A DNA stretch of 64,000 bases, taken from NCBI GenBank assembly GCA_037043015.1, contig CM073327.1, positions 501,009 to 565,008 of the forward strand. Direction: 5' to 3'. The notes beneath the pieces were generated by a model, which was not told the DNA's origin, did not search any database, and worked only from the letters and a program-made list of their open reading frames with translations. The position numbers were made by a program, and so were the translations under genes. This stretch comes from Bryum argenteum (lineage: Eukaryota > Streptophyta > Bryopsida > Bryales > Bryaceae). Positions 23,223 to 34,264 of this stretch are shown in pieces. Within the stretch, counting starts at the first letter, position 1, and each line of letters starts with the position of its first letter.

Positions 23223-23930
23223 GCAACAGAACTGGATTGTGCTTGGTTAGATGCGTACCTGTATTGTGTGTAGATCTTGAGTGTGCGCGTGGGCTGCGCA
23301 GAAGATGAACGGGTGCTGCTTCGGTGATGACGAGCGTTGTGCTTGGCTCCGACAATTGCCGAAGGGGCTGCGACGTATTGTTGCTGCTCTTGTATTAGTG
23401 ACTTGCAGTGTTGGTGACTTGCTGCTCTTGTGTTGGTGAAGGGGCGTTGATACTGCGGTGGTGCTTGGTTGTTGGAGACCTTCGAACAGATGAAGCGGCG
23501 TTGGATCCGGAAATATCGGATCTGGTGACTACTGAAAGCTTTTGGAGGTGATGATTGACAACTAGATCGGTAGCTAAGTGCAAGATTGAGAGCTAAGTCT
23601 ATCAGTTCTATGGGATGCTAAGGATAGAACGCTTGTTGAGAAGTTGCTTAGAAGTCGCAGTGATTAGAGATCTGGAAGAGTAGTACCGAGAGGAAGCTCC
23701 TGAATCGTTCTTGTGCCGCAGCCCAGCCTGCAAGTATGCGAGTTGAGGTGCCAACACTGCACCGCATATGTGACACAAGCCAACACTTGATTCAGTTCGA
23801 GCAGGCCGCCAGTGTTTGTCTGTTGAGGTTGTGAGTATCCCCAGCTGCCTCGTTCAAACGATCCCACAGCCAAAACAGATGCAAAACTCAGACGCCCAGC
23901 TCCCTCCGAGACTCAACCTTCACTCAATCC
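23223..23930. other. Continuation of retroelement-like sequence, left flank of the Copia insertion
   Basis: No clear coding sequence. It probably forms the leader of the ORF1-like unit, because the Copia element that starts at 23931 split one original sequence whose other half resumes at 29662. Confidence 0.4.
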
Positions 23931-24093
23931 TGTGGTGGAACGGTCTGAGACTCAAATAACAGATGTATTAGACCTCGTGAAAGGTTGTTTAAGTACACAC
24001 TGATAGGGCTTAGCTGGAGGGCGGACAGTTGCCTCTCGACTGTCAGTCAGTGACTGTTCATGTATCAGTGGGCCCCGGTGAACAGGACCAACA
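23931..24093 (-). repeat. Copia 3' LTR
   Basis: 163 bp, TG...CA ends, nearly identical to 29499-29661. The 5-bp duplication AATCC abuts its outer edge. Confidence 0.93.
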
Positions 24094-24152
24094 CCCCCCC
24101 TCGCTTTGGTTATCGTAGAACCAAGCGTCGGTTCGTGGTGATTGTCTAACTT

Positions 24153-24761
24153 ATGTCTATACTACGAGAGCCTGCGGTGGACACAATTTACCGACAGGCA
24201 TCTACTCTGACTCTATGGCAAACAATTATTTTAGAATTCTGGATATTCTACTTGCTTGTTCGGAAGCTCATAGATAGATGCACATGTTTCGTATGGCGCT
24301 CGTGTGTTGAGTCGATTGCGCATGTACTCCCGATTTCCTTGAGGTGGCTGTCAATCACGCGAGCCATGGGTTGGCACATTTTTCCAGCACTCTCAGGTGG
24401 ACAAGCAGTAGCTGAAGACCAAGGGTTGCTCCTTGGTGATCTTGTGCTTGCTCTTCCCGACAGGCTTGTTGCGGATGAGCTATGGCCTCGATTTGCAAGG
24501 AACCCGACAACAATCTTCCAGCTCAGAGGAGTAAGTCGTCGATGGAGGAGATTGGTCGACTTGTCAATTGAATGGAGAGCGGTAAATTACCTCCTCAACC
24601 TTGAGCATGCACCCCGATTGAGGGCAAATGGTTCGAATGATCAATTGGTGCAGGAATTAGGGTTAGAGGTTGATCGTTGGTACGAGGGTCTTGATCCGAG
24701 TGTCGATAGTATCAATTGTGATGTACTTCCCCCTTTTGATGAGTTCGAGGAGTACGGCTGA
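24153..24761 (+). CDS. F-box-like ORF, antisense inside the Copia element
   Basis: 202 codons on the strand opposite to the retrotransposon, lying wholly between the end of pol and the 3' LTR. Residues 95-142 read GDLVLALPDRLVADELWPRF then TTIFQLRGVSRRWRRLVD. The LP...hhxxhhxRL...LRxVSRxWRxLVD pattern is that of an F-box, the Skp1-binding motif of SCF ubiquitin ligases. The first 70 residues are hydrophobic and may not be translated; Met72 (MGWHIFPALS) is an alternative start close to the motif. No substrate-binding repeats follow; the C-terminal 50 residues are acidic. It is best explained as a captured host fragment or an antisense accessory gene of this Copia family. Expression is unknown. 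Confidence 0.55.
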   Translation: MSILREPAVDTIYRQASTLTLWQTIILEFWIFYLLVRKLIDRCTCFVWRSCVESIAHVLPISLRWLSITRAMGWHIFPALSGGQAVAEDQGLLLGDLVLALPDRLVADELWPRFARNPTTIFQLRGVSRRWRRLVDLSIEWRAVNYLLNLEHAPRLRANGSNDQLVQELGLEVDRWYEGLDPSVDSINCDVLPPFDEFEEYG

Positions 24762-24822
24762 GCCTGTAGGTGCTCGATCACTGCAGCTTGAGGTCGATAG
24801 TTTCGCTTGGTGCTCCAGCGCT

Positions 24823-27800
24823 TTAGGTAGTAATCTTGACGAGTCCCAACCGGCGCCTGTTTCGCTCAAATGCGACCCGCCCCAAAGCCTTGGTAAATAT
24901 GTCGGCTGTTTGTTCCCCTGTTGGGATGTACTGAAGAGAAATTTTTCCTGTAACAATCTTTTCGCGAATAAAGTGATGCCGAACTTGAACATGTTTTGTT
25001 CTCCCGTGGAAGACAGAATTTAGAGAAAGATTCATGCTGCCTTGGTTGTCCACGTAAATTGTCGTGGAGTCTCGTGAGTCATGGATTCTGAGTTCTCCAA
25101 GTAACCTTCTGATCCAAACAGCTTCCTTCGTGCCTTCGGTGATGGCCATATATTCGGCTTCTGTGGACGATAATGCGACAGTAGGCTGCTTCCTACTATT
25201 CCACGTGATGGGAGTGGTACCAAGTAGGAATACAAATCCGGTTGTAGATTTCCTGTCTTGAATGTCGCTGGCCCAATCAGCATCGGTGAATCCGGTCAGA
25301 TGATCGTTTTTTCCTTGCTTGAATAGGAGTGCCATCTCGATTGTGCCACGCAGGTACCTGTAAGCGTGTTTCACCGCCATTAGGTGTGGTTCCTGGGGTT
25401 GACTCATGAACCGGCTGAGTGTGCTCACAGTAAACGCTAAGTCCGGTCTGGAATGGGTGAGGAAGAGTAGTTTTCCTACCAGCTTCTGATATTGGGTGGC
25501 ATCAGTAAGAGGAGCGGCCATATCAGTTTGGAGTTGCACCTTCTCAGCCATGGGTGTGTTGACAGGGCGACAATCAGCAAGTCTAGCTTCAGAGAGGATT
25601 TCTCGTATGTATTGTCGCTGGGTTAGAAGAATTCCAGTGTCGCTAAAGATGAATTCGAGGCTAAGCGAGTATGTGAGGAGTCCAAGGTCACTCATTTCAA
25701 ATTCCTCCTGTATTGCGGCTCGAATGTATGCAATGTGTGAATCATTGCTACCTGTAATGTAAACATCGTCTACATACAGTAGTAAGAGAGTGAGTAATCC
25801 ATCAGCTTCGTGGTAGTATAGATTACCGTCAACTGTGGACTTGCGAAGTCCTTGGCGTTGCAGGTAACTGTCAACGGTGGAATACCACGCACGAGGGGCC
25901 TGCTTGAGGCCATAGAGAGCGCGCTTCAGCCGGCACGTATGATGAGGAGGAGTGGTGCCTGCAAATCCCGGTGGTGGCTTCACATAAATCTCCTCTTCGA
26001 TGTGGCCATTCAAGAAGGCCGTCTTGACGTCAAGGTGGTATACCTTCCACTCTCGGTGAGCAGTTATAGCAATGACTGTACGCAATGTGTTCCACTTTAT
26101 GACCGGAGCAAAAGTTTCGGTGTAGTCTGTGCCATGTTTCTGCTGGAACTCTTTGGCTTTCAGGCGAGCCTTCAGTTTCGAAATGGAGCCATCTGCGTTG
26201 TTCTTTACCTTGTAAATCCATTTGGTTGTGATTGCTGTTCTTCCAGGTGGTAGTGGCATGATATCCCACGTGTTGTTCTTGTATATTGATTGCAGCTCGT
26301 CTTCAATTGCGAGGCGCCATCCTGGGTGGTCCAATGCCGCCTGGATGTTGACAGGTAGAGGTGGAGCCGAAGATGAATCGACGAGGTGAAGATGATAGTC
26401 CTGCAGGTGTGTCGGTGTCTTGCTGAGGCGGCCGGTACGAGTCCTGGAGTGAGTAGTTTGGGTAACATGATTTGGCGCTCCATCGCTGAGTGCTGATGAT
26501 GGTGGATCGGAACCAGCGTTGTAAAGGGGACGGCGCTGGTATGTGAACAGTGGGATGTCCGCCATGTGAGACTTGTCTGGTACTAACTGTAACTCCACGG
26601 TCACTTTGCCTCGGTGAATTGGCTCTTCAGTTTGAGTGCCAAGTGGTCCAGGTGAACCAATGCCACTGTCGATATCTTTAGGGAGCGGAGACGAGTCCGA
26701 GGTTGACGAGTAGGGGTCAGGCGTGTCATCAGTACCGGTCGACTCGGGGCCATCGATTTCTTGGACTTGTGGCTTCAGAGGAGCGTTGCAAGTGGCGTTG
26801 GATGATGCCTGTGACGATGAGTTTTCACGGTCGGCGTCTCCACAAGGTGTGTCCTCCAAGCTTTCAATGCGATCAAGGTTGCATCTAGAGTTGGCCGTTT
26901 CGGCACTGGTTGGCCAAGTGGGCCAGTGCAATGGCGTTTCTTCGGTGGTAGCCGGAGCAGAGCGTTGAGACTTTTGGCAGGGAAAAGTTAGCTCGTCGAA
27001 CTGCACATCTTTCGAGATTAGGACTTTGCCTGAGGCTCTGTGATAGTTGCGGTAGCCTCGAGATGTGGAGTCGTATCCCAAGAAAATACATTCTGTGGAT
27101 CGAGGCTCCCACTTGGACAGGCCAGATTTAGTTTTGAGAACAAATGATCTGCAACCAAACACCTTGAGGTGACGAACAGATGGTTTTATTCCTGTCAACT
27201 TTTCGTATGGTGTGGTTCCCGCATTTGCCCTTGTGGCAGTGCGGTTGATAAGGTAGTTGGCTGTGGAGACGGATTCTGGCCATAAGTGCGCTGGGACTTT
27301 GCTCTGGAAAGTCATGCTGCGGGCTTTGTCCATCAAGCTGCGGTTCTTCCTCTCGGCCACACCGTTTTGGTGTGGTGTGTAACTTTGTGAGAATTGACGG
27401 ATAATTCCATTTTCATCACAGAAGGCTTGGAAGTCTTTGGATGTGTATTCCCCTCCCCTGTCTGACCTAATAACTTTGATCTTGAGTTGTCCCTGTAGTT
27501 CAATCATGATTCGAAAGTGTCTAAACTTTGTGAGAGTTTCATCCTTTTTCTTCAAGAAGTATAACCACGTGAAGCGGCTGTAATCGTCCGTGATAGTAAG
27601 GATGTATTTAGATCCTGAAAGAGAGGGAGTTGAGAATGGACCGCAAAGATCCGTGTGGAGAAGTTCCATGGGATGTGAAGTACGAGTTCTGATGATGGCA
27701 GTTGTTGGTATGGGAGGGTGTTCCAAATCTCCCATCGTGGCAGTCAATCTGTGCTGCGGGGCTCCCAGCGTGGTCTCCAACTTGTGCCTCGGTGCTCCGA

Positions 27801-29392
27801 CAGTGGTCGCCAGACTGTGAGGGTGTTGTGGTACTCCCATGAAGTTGTTCGGTATGTTTTCTGATCTGGTACGCATTTCGGCAGAAGGCCTTTGAATGCG
27901 TTTTACCCTCCTGACAACTAGTGCAAAATGGAAAATTTGGGCTGGTGAGAGGTGGAAGTCCCACGACTTTGGTGTATTGGGACATGTATGCGATTACCTT
28001 TGGGCTCGCGTGACCCAGTCTAAAATGCCACAGCTTCGCTTCGTCAGCCTTCGAGGTGATACTATTAATGAGTATTTGTGAATCCTCAAGCTTGTATAAA
28101 CCGTTGGTGATGTCTCGTGTACCAGAAGCTATGACTTGATGATGATCCGGTGGCAAGTGATCCCGAAGTATCCAAACTCCTTTCGAGTCAAACAAAATTT
28201 TGCAGTTATCAGAGCTGTCGGTGATAGTTCCAACAGACAATAGATTCTTTGTGACTCCTGGCACGTAGAGAACTTGATCGAATCTTATTGATCCTGAGGG
28301 AGTGGAAACATCCACAAAGCCCTTTCCCTCTACAGATAGCTTTTCACCTCCTGCTGTTCTAACGCTGGGACCTCGGTGAGATTCTAAGCCTGATAGAAGT
28401 TTACTCTGGCCAGAGACGTGGCACGAAGCGCCGCTATCTAGGTACCATTCAGTACCCTTCTCCGACATTTTGCTTTTGGTAAGATTTAGCTCAGTCAGAT
28501 TAGCCACTAGTTCTGGCTCTTCATTCGTTACTTCCGGAAAGTCGGGACCAGAGTCGGAGTCAGATCCCCCGCTCCAGCCAGCGTGATCAACTAGGTTGAT
28601 CGTGGTCTTGCTAGTGCGATTGGCGCGCCTGCGCTTGACCTCGGCCGCCAACTCGGGACATTGGCGCATCCAATGACCTGAAAGTCCGCAGTAATGACAG
28701 ATCCCTGCTTTCTTAGACTTGGATCGTTTTTCTTCGTTGTTGCTTGCTTTGGTGCTTCCGGTGCTAGTGACAAACAGTGCTTCAGAATCAACTCGCTTGG
28801 GACTCCGGAGTTCCCGTCTCATCTCATCTTGCATGAGGATGGTTGTTAGCTCAGTGAATGACGGGAGAGTGCTGCGGTACATCACCGAGTCCACCAGTAC
28901 GACGAGGCTGCTTGGCAGAGCGAGAAGCGTGTGCTCCACGAGTTCGGCTTCATCGAGTACCTCACCGATGCACGCTAGTTCATTTACTACTTCCTTCACG
29001 TGTTGTAGGAAGCTGGTCATTGATGATCCTTCTTCCATCTTGATCGAGGCAAGTTTCCTGCGAAGCATGAGTTTGCGAGAGTTAGTGTTGTTTGCGTAAA
29101 GACATTTGAGTGTTGCCTAGCAGTCGGCTGGATCCTTGATATCGATGATGTAAGGCATGACGTTGTCACGAACTGAGAGCGCGATCATACTAAGTGCCTT
29201 CTTCTTCAGACTTTCCAGAGCAGCTACTTCGGCAGGTGCGGTTGGTGCTACTGTCCCAGGTGGTGGATCTACGATCTTCCACGCATCATCTCGACTAAGC
29301 AGGTTTTGCATTTTAAACGCCCAAATGCTGTAATTAGGATTCCCCTCTAACTTAGAGGAGTCACCCATCAGGTTGTCTCTGAAAGACATCAA
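24823..29392 (-). pseudogene. Copia gag-pol region
   Basis: From 5' to 3' on the minus strand: a gag start with DUF4219/UBN2-like sequence (KLEGNPNYSIWAFKMQNLL), a CCHC zinc knuckle (CHYCGLSGHWMRQCP), protease (YLDSGASCHVSG), a GAG-pre-integrase HH-CC region, the integrase core, RT with YVDDVYITGS, and Copia RNase H near the end (ALSSTEAEYMAI, IYVDNQGSMNL). The protein builds virus-like particles and carries out reverse transcription and integration in this family. The region is close to complete with about two breaks. Confidence 0.9.
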
Positions 29393-29498
29393 GCTATCTT
29401 GTGATCTATTGCTAATGTAGATCTACTTCTTCAAGGACTGACGCTACTTGCTCAGAATTTCGTAGTGACAGATCTACTCTTGCCTCGCTCTGATACCA

Positions 29499-29661
29499 TG
29501 TGGTGGAACGGTCTGAGACTCAAATAACAGATGTATTAGACCTCGTGAAAGGTTGTTTAAGTACACACTGATAGGGCTTAGCTGGAGGGCGGCCAGTTGC
29601 CTCTCGACTGTCAGTCAGTGACTGTTCATGTATCAGTGGGCCCTGGTGAACAGGACCAACA
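29499..29661 (-). repeat. Copia 5' LTR
   Basis: 163 bp; it would carry the promoter for the minus-strand transcript. AATCC follows at 29662-29666. Confidence 0.93.
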
Positions 29662-29666
29662 AATCC

Positions 29667-30943
29667 CTGCGACCGAGGCTCAGAGCCGCTTCGTCTCCAT
29701 GCGGCTTCCAGCACAACCCCCCTGTCAACAATAAACCTAGCACAACAAACAATATATTTCACCTTAATCTAACTCCTAGGTATACTAACACTCAAGAATG
29801 AAGACAAAAATCTTCCTTTTGATTAAAGTAAATTGTTCAATGACGTTTCGAGTTCCACATTAGGAAATGTGCAACGGAGTAAAATTTAGAGTATTTTTTG
29901 CACAATTGGAAAGTGAGTGAAAGACTTGATCAAGTGGAATCACCAATTTTAAATTTTCCTAGTAGATAATGTTTTTGAGATTGACCTTAAAGGGTTTCTA
30001 AAATGAAACTGTAAAATCTTCACGGTTGATACAAGGAGAATCTGACCTCAAAAGTATCATATCCTTTGGGTTTGAAGCTGTATGGAGAATCTGGCCTCAA
30101 AAGTATTACATGCTTTGAGTTTAAAGCTGTATGGAGAATCTGACCTCAACAGCATTACATGCTTTTGAGTTTAAAGCTGTAGGGAGCCAATTTTGATGCT
30201 TTGTTGATTGTGAGCAGTCTACCATAATTGCATATACAGTGTGGTAATGACATTTTGTAGCGAGATTGAGATACACGAGGAACAATGGCAGAGGATGGCG
30301 AATGGTGTTGTCACTCGAGAACACATTCGAGAAGCCGCAGGAAGGCTGGAACTTGCAAATCCTGGAGGCAGTACAAAATTAGAAAGCTGGCGGCGTCGTC
30401 TTCTGGTGTGTCGCCTGAGATCCCAGATGGACGACCAGTGCGAACTCAAGTCGAGTTATCTTCATTGCATCACATTTCATTTCATGACATACTGTACCAC
30501 TGATACCAGAAGTGGGCGAATCGTACGTGGTAGTGCATTCCCTTCCTCGCACACGGACCCTCCCCTCAGGCCCTCACTGCTTCCCCCTCCCCCTCCCCTT
30601 CCTCACTCCTCACTACCACTGTTTGGCTCTCCGTTGCCCCACCCAAGTCCCTCACTGCTACTACTACTGCTACTGCACTCTCTTCCTTCCTTCCTTCCTT
30701 CCTTCCTGCACCCTGCCCCTTCCTCCGCATCCTTCCATGGCGCATTCCCCTTGTGGTCTCATTTTCCTCCTCCTTCCTTCTACTATTGCCCTCGCCCTCT
30801 TGTAATGTCATGTAGCTGCCTGCCCACCCGCTCGCTCTGGCCTCGCATGTTTCGCATCCCCCATCTGTTTCCCTTGTCTCTTTTCCTCCGCCCGAGGCCG
30901 CACCTCTCTTCCCGCTTGCTGTTCGCTCCCTTTGCGTTTGGCG
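29667..30943. promoter_or_regulatory. Upstream region of the PDV2-like gene
   Basis: The first 60 bases continue the sequence split by Copia. Then comes AT-rich DNA with a three-fold short repeat around 30015-30180 (TGTATGGAGAATCTGACCTC-type units). From about 30540 to 30900 the plus strand is strongly C/T-rich (runs of CCCCTCCCC and CCTT), as in pyrimidine-rich plant 5' leaders. No TATA box can be assigned with confidence. Open frames here are compositional. Confidence 0.45.
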
Positions 30944-32855
30944 ATGGAACCCGATGATATCGGCGTGGTGATGACCCGCGCTAATGAGCTGCACGCCAGC
31001 ATTTGCGACGCCATTGACCGCGTGGCTTCGCAGTCGCGGTTTCACGGCTCCTCCCCCTTTGCTGCCCCGGACGATGTTCCTCAGCTCGATGCTGGCGTGT
31101 TCTCTAGTTCCACGGACGAGGAAGTGCGCAGCTTGGAGGGTATCCGGGAGGCTCTGGAGGTCCTCGAGACGCAGCTGGAGTCTCTTCAGGTACTCCGCAC
31201 TTCTATGCGCTTCCATTCTAGGGTTAGATAGAGTTGGTGCATTTCGAGTCTGCAGTTGGTGTTCCACAAAGTTCACTCTGGTTGAGGTTCCTAGGCTTGC
31301 ACCCCATTACACCCCCCAATTCTCTTACAACCCCCCGCAATCACACTTGGTCGACTTTAGGGTTTTGGTAGCACAAGGAGTTCGATACTCCGTTTTGAGT
31401 GGGTGTAATTTGATTATTGCAAATTCAGAGTTCGTTCAGAAGCCAGTCTGAAGCAAGCGCTCGCCGCTCGAATTTTAGAATATGCCTCGTGCAGCCAGTA
31501 TACAAGAACAGGTGCCGATCCAGATGTCTGTCGTTCCTTGAACCTTGGCGCCTTTGTTATCTATGTGAAGCTACTAGCATTAGCGGTATAAGCGTGTAAC
31601 GAATCTTGTAGTTTTCGCAGCCTTTGGTTGGAAAATGTCGCAAAACAGCTGTAATTGGACTTTGCTCGCTCGGAGCACGTGTTTGTCAAATCCAATCTCG
31701 CTCAAACGAGGTCTTTGAACTGGTCCAGTGGTGTTGAGTGGCAACATAGTGACGATGAGGTCATTTTGGCACTGTCGCCGACATCGTATGGAATCTCTTA
31801 GGTGTGGAATAAGCTTGTGTCCATGTCGGTTTGTTATCCAGTGTATGAAAGATTATTGTCGTGTAGGTATAAGACTAATTGAAACACCAGATATAAGATG
31901 TCGACAAACTTCTCATTTGAAAGCGTCTAGTGCTCCCGTACTAGTTGTTGGTGGGGGCGCTAAACCGGGACATCAGCGTTTTGAACCTGAGAAAGAGGTC
32001 ACGTTTTGCATAGCATACTAGGCACGTTAAGTGGACACGAAGGAGAAGGAGCGGTGTAGCTCGTGCACGAACGGGGGTCTAACGGGTGTGCTGCTGCTGC
32101 TACTGCAGTCGGTGCAACAGCAACAGCGGCTTCGGAAGGACGCGGCGCTGGCGGAGCTAGAAGAGAGCAGAAGAGTGCTACTGCTACGATTGAAGGAGCA
32201 CGAGGGGCGGGAAATGAAGGTGGTGGAGGAAGCCATGACATTTGCAGGAGAGCCAGTGAAGAAGACGGACGACCTTCCTTTGCCGCCGTATCTGCACCCG
32301 GTGTCGCCGTCGCTGTACAGCGAGTCACCAGTGTTCCGATCAGCCAAGCCGAGCCTGGCCAAGCAGCTGGATGAGCGAAGCTCCTTCAACAGCAGCCTCT
32401 TCCTGGTGGATGAAACAGCCTCGGAGACAGAAGCTGGCAATACCATGGGGAACCCTGCTGAGGTGCAGGCGGAGCAAGCCACCAGTCCACCGGCTGGCGG
32501 ATTGTCGCGAGTGTTCACAGGCATGCTGAACTTCACAGGGAAAACGTTGTTGGTGGTAGTGTCCGTGGTAGCGTACTTGGCCGTGTCGGAATGGAACCGG
32601 AGTGGGCGGGAAAGGGAGAAGGAGGCGAAGCTGCAAGCATCGGTACCAGTACCATCGCAGGCCCCCGCAGCAACAGCAGCAACAAGAGAGGAAGAGGGCA
32701 AGGGCAGGACGAAGGCGGAGTCCGTGCTGGAGTGTCCAGCAGGGTACAAGCAGATAGAAGACGAGGGGGTGGTGAAGTGCGTAGTGAAGGAACGCGTGGA
32801 GCTTCCGTTTCCGCGGGGACTGGACACGCCGGATGTGTTGCATGGTCGAGGGTGA
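30944..32855 (+). CDS. PDV2: Plastid division protein, PDV2-type
   Basis: Two exons, 30944-31189 and 32109-32855, joined phase 0 across a 919-base GT-AG intron, give 330 residues (Arabidopsis PDV2 is about 307). The N-terminus MEPDDIGVVMTRANELHASI and IREALEVLETQLESLQ match the family. After the junction come QQQQRLRKDAALAELEESRR, KLKEH-like LRLKEHEGREMKVVEEAM and FAGEPV...LPLPPY. One membrane segment lies at about residues 227-243 (TLLVVVSVVAYLAV). The C-terminal tail has ECPAGYKQIEDEGVVKCVVK, ERVELPF and a terminal Gly. In the family the coiled-coil N-terminus faces the cytosol on the outer plastid envelope and recruits the dynamin ARC5/DRP5B. The tail, with its final Gly, contacts ARC6 between the envelopes. 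The start is the first ATG after a pyrimidine-rich leader. PDV1 is less likely because the C-terminal tail matches PDV2. Confidence 0.9.
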
Positions 32856-32870
32856 CAAGCACAGTGCAGG

Positions 32871-32918
32871 GCATTGCCATTGGCATTGCCATTGGCATTG
32901 CCATTGGCATTGCCATTG
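32871..32918 (+). repeat. 12-bp tandem repeat in the PDV2 3' region
   Basis: Four exact units of GCATTGCCATTG start 16 bases after the PDV2 stop codon, so they probably lie in the 3' UTR. Confidence 0.9.
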
Positions 32919-33556
32919 TGGTGCATTAGGAATTGCGTGCCTCGACTCTGGTTCCGTGGATCATTCGCGTGAGTGAGCAACTACTGTAGTATATCGAGAA
33001 CACCCACCATCCTGGAGTATATACCAGTGCAGATTTGTTGTTGCCTGGCGATTCCTTTCATGCGTGGAAGGCTTGTGAATCCTTGCTTGTGAAATCTTGC
33101 TCACGAACGCAGCCTTCCAATGCTAGTGACCTAGTGCGATTCGGCCGTATTGATTTTGTAGTTCTTCGGTGTGGATTCCCCATTCCTACAATTGGCATGG
33201 CCCGGCACGGAGCAGGAACCATTGTTATATTTATTCGTATCTGACAATCACATTCTCCACTTTGAAAGCGTCTCTCTTCCTCTACTCACGTTTTTACCCA
33301 CTGCCCTGATCGTCTCTGGACAGAAGCCAGACTTCAAAAGGAAGGTTTTTAGGCAACAGCTCTGTCTTTTGGTTTTTCGAATACAGCCATTTGAGCAGAT
33401 TTTGGCTACGAGGTAGCGAAAGTTGGCCTTGTATGACGTTGCTTTATGTTGATGAAAGGTATCACCTATTTCAATCAAGCACAGTTTACTAAGACCATCG
33501 TGGGACGCTCCACACGAGGAATCACAGGGAGTCACACGGGGAGTCAAGGTCATCAA
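32919..33556. other. Intergenic DNA between PDV2 and LINE copy 2
   Basis: It holds the likely PDV2 3' UTR and polyadenylation region. No gene is seen. Confidence 0.5.
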
Positions 33557-34264
33557 AATATATATAAGAACTCCAATCTTCAAATCAAAAATTGGCGTGT
33601 ATACAACGTTTGTATGTAATGTCTTTACTACGATGGCCACAAGACAAAGAGGTAAAAGAACAAAACTACTCACCCCTTTCGGGAATAGACACTAAACTGT
33701 ACACGAAACTGACTGAAATTGACTAAACTAGAGTAACCATGAAGAAACTATTTGTGGTGCAAGGTGTATGGTGGAAAAATGGGTGTTTTAAGTGGGTTTT
33801 TGGTGAGTTCGAGGTCACCAAGCCGTGCATTCCTGGGGTGGTTGAGGTGTGGGACATTTGTAACCGTGCTGGTCCGAGTTCAAACCCCGACGGGCTCGTT
33901 TGAGCAGTACGCATAGCTTGGAGCTATCTGTGAGAGTATGGTAGGAAAATAAAATTAACCACCTGGCCCCTACCCAAGAAGCTGAGACTGAAGCAGTGCG
34001 CTGCTAACAATAGTGGTTTTCACCTCTACCCGCCCTCTTTTTTCGAGGTGGTTCAATATTTGTAGGGAGGTGTTGGTGATTTTCTATTTTGCATTTGTGT
34101 AAGAGGATTAGTGCGGCGTGTTGTATGGCTATTGTGTTGATTGTTTTGAATGCATTTTTTATTTGTTATTTGGTCAGTTTGAAAGTGGTTTCTAATGGGT
34201 CTATGGATGGTGTGTGGGTTGTGCCTCTGGCACCTGCGGTGATGACTATGAGAGGGTTAACTTT

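Larger units (their letters stand above)
23931..29661 (-). mobile_element. Ty1/Copia LTR retrotransposon, nearly whole, recent
   Basis: It has 163-bp LTRs at both ends (two base differences by eye), starting TG and ending CA, with a 5-bp target duplication AATCC on each side (23926-23930, 29662-29666). Next to the right (5') LTR the minus strand reads TGGTATCAGAGC, the initiator-Met tRNA primer site common in plant Copia. A purine-rich tract lies beside the left LTR (about 24094-24103). Internal order is gag, protease, integrase, RT, RNase H, as in Copia. It looks largely intact with about two breaks. Low LTR divergence means it is young compared with the LINEs around it. Confidence 0.93.

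Noticed and set aside
30241-30957. Long open frames on both strands before PDV2
   Set aside because: They follow the C/T-rich leader; no protein features, and PDV2 explains the region.
32027-32980. 317-codon minus-strand frame across PDV2 exon 2
   Set aside because: Shadow of the real coding exon on the other strand (GC-rich third positions).
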